From the NCBI RefSeq assembly GCF_030052815.1, contig NW_026614729.1:43501-107500 (forward strand): DNA of 64,000 nucleotides, given 5' to 3'. A program made the translations under genes and the position numbers. The notes under the pieces are model-generated. The model made no database searches, was not told where the DNA came from, and saw nothing but the letters and a program-made list of their open reading frames with translations. This document shows positions 40,212 through 50,164 of the stretch, piece by piece; position 1 is the first letter of the stretch, and the number at the start of each line of letters is the position of its first letter. Source of the stretch: Hevea brasiliensis (lineage: Eukaryota; Streptophyta; Magnoliopsida; Malpighiales; Euphorbiaceae).

Positions 40212-40498
40212 AGGAACGAAACAGTGGATTGAGGAATGAAAGCTCGAAGACAAAGAGAACCGGGCTTTTCCAAAGAATTACTGCAGCTTTGCTGCTCCCT
40301 TTTTTTATCATATACAAAAAAGTCTCTTCCACTTTCCTACCAAATCTCTCTTTATTCTGGCATATAAATGAAGGGATCGAAGAGATTATGGCAGATTATG
40401 TTCACCAAGAAATGACCCGAAATTGGATCTTGGTCTATTTGAGATTGTTCCTTTTAATCGTAATCAAAGATGTTTTCTTGTCTCTCGTTTCCTTCTGA
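40139..40498 (+). CDS. sdh4: Succinate dehydrogenase membrane anchor subunit 4
   Basis: The 119-residue frame is Sdh4, a membrane anchor of complex II that helps bind haem b and ubiquinone. [20 protein letters not shown] places His75 eleven residues before Asp86-Tyr87, the spacing of the haem-ligand His and the quinone-site Asp-Tyr in SdhD. Hydrophobic helices lie near residues 48-60, 66-90 and 97-115. It starts inside cox3 in another frame, overlapping by 73 bp, as described for sdh4 in several dicots; a later ATG at 40208 (MKERNSG) is an alternative start and overlaps cox3 by 4 bp. Editing is likely but cannot be placed from this sequence alone. The frame is intact, so the gene is probably functional. 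Confidence 0.92.
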
Positions 40499-43218
40499 AT
40501 AAATCGAAGAACCTAATGGATCGAACTCATACATCAAAGCACCAGCTATAGCTATTCAACTATCGGCCTTGCGTTGCAGAAGGAGCGTTCTATTCTGTTT
40601 TGAATTGGAGGCAAGAGCTCTTTCTTCAATAAAGGTTTGGAACAGTTCAATGGCAGATCTCCCTCTCTGGCAGGTACGGCATTCAGCTTGTGGATCGAAT
40701 CGGGTGAATAGAGAAAGGTAGTTTCAGTGATCCTCTGGTTCAAGCCTAATTCCAATCGAGGTTGCCAGAAATCCGCTAGTTGCCTTAAAAGCATGAAATT
40801 CAGTCAGCCTTGATTTGACATTCAGGTAAGGATATCGTGGATAAGCTCTTGCTCTTAGAGAATCTACTCTTTGATGCGCAGAAGACGGAGTGAGCTAGAC
40901 TAATGGCATGAGAACTTCCTTTCCTCGAGAAAGCAGGTTCCTTCTTTTAGCCTTAGTGAACCAAGTTCCGTGATCCAATCAACCTGAATCGGACAGAAGA
41001 AACTCTAACTCGAAGGAGGGAATCAACTCTCACGAGAAGGAAGGGCATGATTCAGAAGATAGTGAATCCGGTGTGGAATCGAACTCTCACTCCCATCTTA
41101 CGAACATTTTCCGAATTCGCTGCAAGCGAATGCCTGAGTCATGGGACATTCCAATCTGAAGAAAGGTTCTTCGGAGCGGGCAAGGCATGGTCTTTAGCCA
41201 ATCGAGATGTTTGTAAGTCAAGACGGAATCCAGTAAAGTCAATCTGTACTTCCTAAGCTATTCATTCAAGTAGGGAATCAGAGTCAGCTTTGGCATAAAG
41301 GAATCTCTGTCTTGGGACTTACCCAAATGAACTGCCTTAGGAATAGAAGCGATGCAGGATGGGAAATTCAAAAGTCTGCAGTAATCAGTAGTTGGCCGGT
41401 CCCAGTCTCAGTCGAAGGATAGGAGCCAGTGAAGTGATCCGTTATGGGAAAGGAAAGTCTAAAGTAGAGCGTGAAGCTGTTCCCCTAAGGCGAGTCAAAC
41501 TGGTATCTTATTTTACGTAATATCGGGTGTTAGAACGGATTCTCCTTTATTAGCTAGTCGAAAATGGTTCATCTGGACTTGCATCCTATGAAGTATTAAA
41601 TGAATGAAGGAAGCCAAGCATTGAATGACTTATGAAGAGAAGCATGCCTGGCGCTTTCTAGAAGAGTTGTCTTAGATACCGAATCAACTGTCTTAGACTT
41701 GACTACAGAGATCGAACTCTCTGGATTGGATCTAAACTTTCTCGAAAGCTTGCTAAAAGTGATTCCCTCGAGAGAGCTTGCAAGTCCAAGATCTGGTCTT
41801 CTCTTTCTCTGTCGGCGAATACGCTGCTAGCTGGACTTCCTTTTCTCGCATCAAAGCTTGACTTCCAGCTGCGGGAAATCGAACTCATTGGATTGGCATC
41901 TGATCTGGATTGGATTCGGATTTAAGTGGGTTCCATTCAAGCTACAATAACTTTTGGCAAAAAAGCCCGGAAGAGGGAGGGGAAGCCATTCAGTAGGGTT
42001 TGGCATTGAATAAGCTGTTTGCGTTGCGGCAAATCTGCTCTTAGTTAGAAAGATTAGGTTGGGTTTTTACAACCAAGAAAGGCATGGGTCACTCAGTATA
42101 TTTACTCCGTTAACAAGTCTCTTGGGGACGCCTAAAGGAAGCAAAGTGAGGATAGAACTTATGAAGGGGAATAGAAGCATTCGGATTCGTCAGTATATAA
42201 GGAGAAGAGGAGCCTGAGAAGGAAGCTTGAATAGGTCCTAGAGAAAGTCCATCTATTCCCATGGATCTCCGATCGGGAGCTTTTAAGGACTCGCTAGTGT
42301 CCCAGGGATTGACCGGTGGCTCACCCGTAAGCTCTTCGAGCTTCACTGAGGTAGTTCGACTAGCTGGTTGAGAAGCTTTTCCACACTTGAGTCACTAAGA
42401 GTGATTCTATTGGAACTTCCTCCACCAAATTCGATCCATCATCTTGTCCCAGAGGTCGATCATTAAGATACAGAAAAGGAGAGAAAGCAGTTCCTCATAT
42501 AACTGAGAGGGAACGTGTCCGGGATAGAGATAGGCGAAGACAGGATAGAAATAGAAGATAGGGTACACATTGCTGGGACTTTCATGAGTATGTAAAAGGA
42601 AATAAATTAAAATCCTGGATTTTCGGAAGTCTTCTACAGAGAGAAAGTCCTAGGTGGTTTAGTGATGATGTCCGTGGCCTCCTAGCTCTCTTCTTAAGAT
42701 CCTAGCTCTCTATACGTTAAGATCCTAGTTTGTTCGTTTTCTCAGTAGCAAAAGCGCTTCTCTCTAAGGTTGACCCCGCCGTTCTATGAAGAGCAGATCT
42801 AATTAGATTAGTGTCTATAATTTCTTTCTCCTCTGAGTTTAAAGCCAAAAGAACGGACAAAAGATCGATCGTCTCGAATCTATTTCTATGGATAAATAGA
42901 ACATTTTGCTAGCACGGTTGGTAGCCAGTCTGTCAATCAAGGAAGCTAAGGTACGATCTTTCTACTGCTGGCTCCCCCTTCGTTTTAGACCCTCATTCTC
43001 TCATAAGAAGTGTTCAAATCAACCCGAACAGGAGTACTCTTCGTCATTCTATGAAATTTCTTGGCTGTGAGCTATTCTCTTTCTATTTGCGTCTAGAATG
43101 CTCTATAAGTAATGGAATCGGCCCAAGAGCCAGAGACTCTTTTTGACTTATTTAAGTCTTCATTCTGCTTTGCTCTGCAGTCAAAGAGACGACTGTAAAC
43201 CTATTTTCTATCCTTTCT

Positions 43219-43227
43219 TCTCTTATG
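43219..43227 (-). promoter_or_regulatory. CATAAGAGA promoter-like word
   Basis: On the minus strand the order is AATTGCATATGCATAAGAGA then AG, an acceptable match to the dicot consensus with an AT-rich upstream part. No gene lies downstream on that strand for kilobases. Confidence 0.3.
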
Positions 43228-45178
43228 CATATGCAATTTCGAGTCGAATAACTTATAAATGCAGCAGTGATCAACTATACGATAGCACTCGGTATGGGAT
43301 TCAAAAAACCTCTTTCTTATCAGTTCAAGCTGGGGTTGATTGAAAGAGCTACGTTTCTCGAGGCAAATTTATAAAACTAGACTAAGACCGGAAAGAGGCT
43401 TACAGACAAAAGAAGCAATTATGTGATCTCTAAGTAGTAAAGACATAAGGAAAGATAAGAGGCGCCCGGGGAACCGCAAGAAGCCCGCAGTACGAAAAAG
43501 AGGAAGTTGGAAGCTGAAGCAGAAACGAAGCCAACCGTAGGTTTTTCAGTGAAGTACCCAGCATAAAAGAAAGCTGATGGAAAGGCGATCACAGAGAAAG
43601 GAGAAACCTCATCAGCAGAGGGCGTTAAGCCTTAGAAAAACCGAATGGGGATCGACTACCGAAGGGGTAATTTGGACTCATCATCTCGTCTTTATAGTTG
43701 CGAATAAGATGGACTCTCTCGGCTTAGTTAAACCTTAAGTTATTATAAGAATTTCGAAAAATGAACTTTTACAGCTATACGAAATGAAATAATAAAGTGC
43801 TTTGCCCGTAAATCGGCTTAATCACCCGAGGCAATCGGAATTTGTTTAACACACACGTTTCGATGATCAGTTCAGGCGTCACAGCGCTCCCAGGCGTGAT
43901 GAAGGGATCATAGGTAGATCAGGGGAAAGAGAAGAGTACCTTCCCACATCGAGAAAGCCCGTGTTTTTGGCATAAAGACAGATTCCACTCGATGGAGTTC
44001 AATCTGAACGAATGATCAGACGTCGAGGAAACCGCTTCGCTTCAAGCAGATTTCGAACCGGTGATTGACAGAAAAAGAGGATCGATTGATTTCAAAGGCA
44101 CTCCGGGTTAGCCAGCAAACCCAATCGCTTCGACAAAACAAGATCTGGTATAAGTCCAAGATTCGAATCAGTTCAACACCTCCTTTTGTTCCTCAGTTCA
44201 GATATTCCAACTTTCAAAGAGATCCCCGGAGGAACGGTCTTATACCACATTGACAACATTTGAAACAAAGAGAAATAAAAGGCACCCTCGGGAAGAGATC
44301 TCCAACTGTCAAAAGTCTGGTCGGTCTACCTTGTCCTTCGACGTTGAGATCTGGTGCCACGAACCAACCTTCTCTGAGATTGGATGAGTATTCCCTTCTG
44401 GAGCCTCCCAATCCTGTCTGTGACGAAGGCCCCCTCTCCGCCATCATTTCTCTTAGCGGCGGGGAAGCAAGCATCTGAAAGTTTCTCTCGAGTCACTGGC
44501 CTTGGAGGAACGAGTGGAATCAACTCAACCGATCTCTCTCCGTCTTCATCTCTCAAGGACCCTGACGGAACTACATGAAAAAGCTAAGCAAAGGCGAGTA
44601 AGCCAGCCAATCCGAGTCCATTGCCATGCGCATTCTATTCGTCTCTTCCGGGACCAACTCACGAGATAAGGTGAGCCCCTAAGCCATCTCATTCATCTGA
44701 ACCAAGGGCGAGCCACCTGCATGTTCATCTTCATCGAGTGCCGGAACCAGAACCAAGCTCTATTCCACCTCTATCGGAACCAAGGCAATGCTCAGCATCT
44801 CTTTCTCCTGTTCCACTTCCAGCAGAGCGGCTAAGAAGCAGCAAAGTCCGATACGGAAAAAAAATCCCCTCTCCCTCTCTTCTTCTTTCTTTGTCCCCCG
44901 AACCAATGATTTGATTCAATGCCCCGGAGCCAGCAACTTTGGATGGCTCGGCGATAGCTATCTGATTCCTACTATCAGAGGCGAGTTAGAACCGGATACA
45001 AAGCAATCTTCTCCAATGTCATATATTTCTCCTGATCCCGATTCCACAGGCCTCTTCCGAATGTAATCGAGGCTTTTACCGCTTCCAAGGATTATTCCAA
45101 GGAAGGATTAGGGTCCCAAGGATGGGTGAGCTGCCTTGATCGCAATAGCTAACGGCTTAGGCCTACTTATAGCCCACT

Positions 45179-45187
45179 TCTCTTATG
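45179..45187 (-). promoter_or_regulatory. Strong orphan dicot-type promoter motif
   Basis: On the minus strand AAGAAATATCATAAGAGAAG matches the extended dicot mitochondrial promoter (AT box plus CRTAAGAGA plus AG) at least as well as the one before atp8. The next 5 kb in its direction hold no recognised gene, so it is either displaced by rearrangement or drives a non-coding RNA. Confidence 0.45.
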
Positions 45188-45584
45188 ATATTTCTTAAGT
45201 GAACCTTCCATCCTCTGGAATGTGTGCGAGAGAGCTAGCCCCATTTCTTATGCCCCGGACATGAGTAGTCTCAGCTGAAAAGCATCCTCGACCATGTCCT
45301 GGAACTTCTTTCTATGAACTGATGGCTCGGTAAACCGTACTAAGCCCTTAGCTTGAGTGCGAGACATAGGGATGCTTGCTGAGCAATGGTTTCGGGAAGC
45401 TCTCTTCCTATGTAATTTGAAAGAGCCAAGGGAGAGTTGTTACCCTTTTTCCTTATTCGCTGGTCTCACTCTACAAGATGAGATAGGAAATCCCTCATTA
45501 TGAAGATCACTGAAGTAATGAAAGAAAGATAATAGTATATGACTAAGATCCGTCTTTTGATGCGGGTAATGAGGTAAAGGTAAG

Positions 45585-46079
45585 GGTATTTTGTTAGGTG
45601 ATGATATCCTCATCACTGACCCGTGGGTTGCAGGCATCTATCGTGATACCTTAGCTCGGTTGGGGGTCAAAATCTCCCTACCGAAGTCTCTGGTTTCCAC
45701 GACTGGGTGTGTCGAGTTTGCCAAACGATTTCTAGTGAAGGGTATGCGGGTTGCCCTCTCCCAGATCTCGTTGAAATCTCTGTTGTCTTATTACCATCCG
45801 TACGGACTTATGTCCCTTGCGGATCGTCATCCTTTTGCCCGTTTCAGTACTCTGCTTCGGGTGGGGGGTGCTGGGTATAAGACCCTTGGCAAGGTTGATC
45901 ACTTTCTTCCTCCCAAGTATGAGAGGATTAAGTTGATTTACCAGAAAATGCATTACCCTTTGGAGTTTATCTTAGGTCGTTTCCGACCACTGTCTCCCTA
46001 TCTCAGTGGGTTTCTTTATGATAAGGTCCTTCGGACGATGGTGCCCCGGGATCCGATTCTTCCTTCCTGCTTTCCCTAG
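45585..46079 (+). pseudogene. Mitovirus RNA polymerase-like fragment with GDD motif
   Basis: About 160 codons match the region of a mitovirus RNA-dependent RNA polymerase from motif C to near its C-terminal part. Visible landmarks are LGDD at the very start (motif C), a conserved LGVKIS and KSL segment (motif D), and EFAKRF (motif E), followed by SQISLKSLL and LGRFRPLSPYLSGFLYD. There is no ATG at the start, and motifs A and B are missing because earlier sequence in this frame is closed. The remnant is therefore truncated. Mitoviruses replicate in mitochondria, and copies in plant mitochondrial DNA are common. It overlaps the same protein region as the 14.1-kb piece but with different residues and better motif preservation. 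Confidence 0.88.
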
Positions 46080-47943
46080 GAAAATTGACTCATTCTAGCT
46101 CTCCTCTACTTCAACCACTAAGCGCTTCGCTCCTTAGACTTCCACTAAAGAAAGGAAATGATCCCATTGATTCACCTAGACCCGTACCTTCGAAGTTCCG
46201 GTTTCAGATAGGGAACGAGCCTAGTCGTAGAAGCGAAAAGCAGCCCCTTATAAGGCGAAGTGACTCTTTAGATAGTCCGAGGGGCGTAGCAGTTGAAGTA
46301 GGAATATCGTTTATAAGATCGAAAGCGCGATTGCACTTGATTCGTCTTAGTTTCCATTCCACGGGTCGACGTAAAGATCGACTTCAAAGGTTATAGTTTA
46401 GTTTACGAAACGATAGGGTTAGAGGCACGAAGTAGCTCGACTGATTGATAAGGAGAGGATTGAAGAAGCTCAACTTCAAAGGCGTTGTAGAAGCGAAATC
46501 TTTCTAGGAGCCTAGTAACTCGACTGATAATCCGGGAAGCGGAAAGACTGAGTTGGAGGGTTGGTATCTCGACTAACAAGTAAGAAGGAGAGGTGGTAGG
46601 ACGGCAAGGGTATGAAATAGGTGAAGCCTTTCTCCTAACTCTCGGGGCGAAGAGTGACAAGTAGAGAAGAAGCTCAACTGAGTTGTGTAGGCACGGAAGT
46701 CACTCAATTAACAAGTTCCGGTACGAAGGTTGGTTAGGCTCAAGTGGATTGGAACTGAGATTGGGTAAGCCGACTGTACTTTCATATTCATAGCTGGTAG
46801 CGGAACTCCACCAATAGATCTCCCCGCGGTCCCCTCTCCGGACTCATTCACATGCCAGGCTTTCAGCCCCGATTCCCCTAGTTTGGTTCTGATCTCACGA
46901 TTCTATTAGCAGAGATCTAAGTCTATCTCTTTCTCTAGCCTGGAGTCGAAAGATTTATCTTGCCCAAACAAATATAGTTTAGTGGTAAGGAACTCTGTTG
47001 ACTCTGCTCGCTTCGCTCATGGGCTAGCCCGCTTACTCCTAAGAGCCCGGAAAGGTGGGCTTCACCTTTATCACTTCTGTAGCCTTCTAAGGCGAGGCCA
47101 CCCTATATCTATTCAGGTATGGGGTGGAGAAGGAGAGTGGGTATGAGGGCTCCTTCTACCAGAAAGGAAGAGGTATGTAGGCTTGCTTCGCATAGGCTAC
47201 ACAAGCTAAGGTAGAACAAAGAAGAGGAATAAGAAAGATTCAAATATTTTATAAGTTAAAATACCCATCCCAGGTTCACACAAGCATCAAAAGGAAAGAG
47301 TAGGGTAAAGGAAGCAGGGCATCTCAGAATAGACAAAGCATGCCTAAGCACCCCAGTAAGCAAACTTTCGCCTCGAGGATCGGAATAATACAGTCATTTC
47401 AGGCTCATTTACCACTAAATCAAAACATAAATCTAAAAACATTCATATACGAAACCAGGAATTAGGAGCTTAGTAAGCACCAGGATCCATACCCCTTCCG
47501 AGAAGCTAGAAAAGCATCTGATGGAGAAATAGAAGCTAAATAGAACTTTTTTCCTTTAAAAATTTAGGAACGGAGTCAAACCCAGCGCCAAACTTTGGTA
47601 AAACTTCTTCCTTTTCATGCGATTTAGTGTGTTCTTCCCTGAAAAAATTCCAAACAAAAGAACAGGCCGGGGGGCTAGAAAGCTCAGCTTAATAAGGGGT
47701 TCCTCTTTTTCTATTAAGATTGAGACCTTATCTATTCGCTTGCTCGACCAATTGTGTAAGCATCCGGGGAAGAAAAGGCAAAAACTAGACCCGTAACAGG
47801 GCTCCTCCCTACAAAAGGTGCTCGCTCGTATGTAACCCCAACTGGATGTCTTGAAAGGAAAGGTACGAAGGCCTTGCCCTATCAACTACGCCTACACTCG
47901 CTGTAAGGAAACTGGCTGACCTCAACTCAAATAGTACTCGCCT
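46080..47943. other. Non-coding stretch, no recognised gene
   Basis: Frames such as 46085-46396 (+) and 47556-47885 (minus) have no recognisable family. The nearest structured element is the hairpin at 47944. Confidence 0.5.
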
Positions 47944-47995
47944 CTACAGCCTTTAGTCCCATTGTCGGAGTCTTTTCTAGGACTAAAGGCTGTAG
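47944..47995. repeat. Perfect 16-bp inverted repeat (hairpin)
   Basis: CTACAGCCTTTAGTCC (47944-47959) is the exact reverse complement of GGACTAAAGGCTGTAG (47980-47995), separated by 20 nt. An RNA copy from either strand would form a stable stem-loop. Plant mitochondrial transcripts often end near stem-loops, but no recognised gene is adjacent. Confidence 0.75.
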
Positions 47996-49469
47996 CTTTC
48001 CCCAGAGCATGTGTAACAATTCCTCCAAGCAAAGCAGTCTTCCAAGTCCAGTCCAAGAAAAGCACTAGGAGATTAGATAGGCTGCTGGCGAGATATTAGA
48101 TAAGCAAGTTAAATCTTTGAACTTGAAAACTCGAGCGGGAAGTCAAGGCGCTAGCATGAATTAGCTTAGCTAAGTAATTCACACTATCAAGAGAAGGAAT
48201 TGATGGAACTGGCCTTTTTTCGGCAATTGGATCAATGAGATCGCCATCGAAAGAAAAGAAAGTACTAAAACTATGCTAGCAACTTAAACTGAAACTTGAT
48301 CAATGGCAGATAAATCTTACCCGAGGGCTGTAATTAGATCTTAAACCCCTTCAACTGTCAATGGATCGCTAGATGACTGAAAACTAGTACTAGTAAATAA
48401 ATTTTACAAGACCATCCGGGACCCACTTGGGATACTCCTGCCTTTTCCCCTTCAAGTGAAAGATCTTACCTTAGAGCCTACTTTCTTGCTCTAGCTTGAC
48501 TCCGGCCGGCAAAATCCAATCCCTACGTGCCTACCTAAAAAGTGAAAGGCTTTCTAACTGTCTTGCTTGAAGCTAGAGCTACTGAAATTTCGCCTAAATC
48601 CAATCCCTGAGACTGCCGAAAAGGGATAGCTTGAGAGGCTATAAATTGTCGAGATAGAAAGCATATTAGAAAAAGTATCCCATAGACAATCTTACAAGGG
48701 AAGAAAGGGCTACGAACCCATATGAGAGTCTTCTTCCAAAGCATGCTCTAGAAGTGCTACATTAGAGTAGTGCTCTATAGATCCTTTTTTCAAAAAGGCC
48801 AAAAATAGGATCTGGTCCCAAAAATAAAGGGACGATCTTGTCAATACCTCAGGCATGAGAGAGAACAGCAAGGGTTCTATAATCTATTCATTTTCATTTA
48901 TAGCTCTTTTCAGAGCTTGCTCTCCTCGTTCCTTTCCTACACTACGTAATGAAGAGTGTAGTTTAACGAAACGGAGCTTGTTTGACTTTTTCTATGCCAC
49001 ACGAACCTCAAGTGATGCTTCCTACAGGATGATACATATCATAGCCGAATGGATGTGCTATTCTGGTGGGACTGTATATGACTATTCTATACTGCACTTT
49101 GCTAGTGAGCAAATGACCCCAATACCCGCCCAGTTGAGCAGTTGTTATGCAGGCCACGACATCCTCGGTTGCCGTCTGTTCCTCCCTCCGACCTTACATC
49201 CGGAACCAATATTGAATGCCCATCGACGTATCGGCCTTATCGGGTAAAGTAGTAAGGTTAGTTGACTTCGTCATGTATTCCTCCATAATTAGGTAATACA
49301 TCCCCTGCGATTCATCTGGCCTGGCCTGCATACATATATATAACTAGCGCTGTTTGATGAGCGAACCAAACGGATCCATATCAACTAGCACTGGAACAAT
49401 GTCGCTAAACCTCTTTTTCTTTTTACATACGCCTGTTTAACCATCATTAGCTAAACGCTATCTACGGAC
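47996..49469. other. Non-coding stretch, no recognised gene
   Basis: It holds an unassigned 130-codon frame at 48855-49247 (+) with Cys/Ser/His-rich content and no motif I can name. Otherwise nothing. Confidence 0.45.
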
Positions 49470-50148
49470 CGACAAAACAAGAGTGGCTGCAAAGCTTGGG
49501 TGCCTCAAAACGGCTCTCCTCTAGCAATGTATACTCGTGCACTGCTTTAGGCCCCTAAAGCCTTCAAAAGCCTACAACAAACACAAAATTCAGAAGTCTC
49601 TCTAATTAAAGTCCTAAAAATTCTTAGTTAAGAAATCTATCCTATAGAATTCAATTTTATGTTTGTAATTTATCTTTGAAATTTAAAATACATTCATTAA
49701 GGGGACACAAACCAGAAACTCTTCGCTGAATGTGGCTCATCTTTAACCTTCCGGTGAGATATTAAGGTTGATACTCCCGAACTTTGATGATAATCTCGTC
49801 GTATTCTGGGCCTAAACCAGTTAGACATCCACTTTTGACCCATAAATTCTTTTCTAGCCGAAGAGGAAGGTAAATATATGGACCTTCAATCCAGATTTTC
49901 CTTGCAAGCCGATTCCCCAGCTCCTGAATAGGTGCTGCAAATCTTAATGCACGGAAGACTACCTGCAGTATACACAGCACATGAAGGAAAAATAAGATGG
50001 TAAAGTTAGTAGGCGATATAGCTTTCAAAATTGCTGTCTGATGAGAATTTTTTATCCTATTTGACTTTACCTTGGACCGAAGCTTCTGCAGATCAAGTGG
50101 AAGATGAAGATTCTTGGAGAGCACAGATAGAATTACCAACATCGAACG
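49470..50148 (-). pseudogene. Nuclear O-fucosyltransferase-family gene fragment with intron
   Basis: On the minus strand, coding pieces match plant GDP-fucose O-fucosyltransferase-family proteins (formerly DUF246). First comes SKNLHLPLDLQKLRSK. Then there is a gap of 108 nt that begins GTAAAG (from 50070) and ends CTGCAG (49963). Then come FRALRFAAPIQELGNRLARK, GPYIYLPLRLEKNLWVKSGC and LTGLGPEYDEI. The frame meets a stop after REYQP where the family has Glu, but homology goes on with YLTGRLKMSHIQRRVSGLCP. After a second gap ending TTGTTGTAG, LLKALGA, SSARVYIARGEPF and GTQALQPLL follow (49572-49480) with two more stops. The first gap has GT-AG ends in phase 0. These proteins act in the secretory pathway and are nuclear-encoded, so this is a nuclear-derived pseudogene transferred as DNA. 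Confidence 0.8.
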
Positions 50149-50151
50149 GCA

Positions 50152-50163
50152 TGTGTTAAGCAT
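50152..50163 (+). repeat. Dispersed motif, copy 3 (12 of 13 bases)
   Basis: TGTGTTAAGCAT, preceded by GCA as in the copies at 37.1 and 54.0 kb. Read on the minus strand it supplies the ATG and MLNTC start of the frame running into the O-fucosyltransferase-like fragment, so it sits at that insert's 5' border. Confidence 0.6.
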
Positions 50164-50164
50164 T

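Larger units (their letters stand above)
40499..45575. other. Non-coding stretch downstream of sdh4
   Basis: No recognised gene in about 5 kb. Short repeated phrases occur, such as AAGATCCTAG twice at about 42697-42729 and ATCGAACTC-TGGATTGG near 41.71 and 41.88 kb. Overlapping short frames at 44.2-44.6 kb on both strands are Ser/Pro-rich and look like composition effects. Two CATAAGAGA words lie on the minus strand (listed separately). Confidence 0.5.

Noticed and set aside
44214..44578. Four overlapping frames on both strands
   Set aside because: They overlap each other in several frames, are Ser/Pro/Arg-rich and lack motifs; best explained by base composition.
48855..49247. 130-codon frame as a candidate gene
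   Set aside because: No motif, no membrane pattern and no gene context; left as unassigned.
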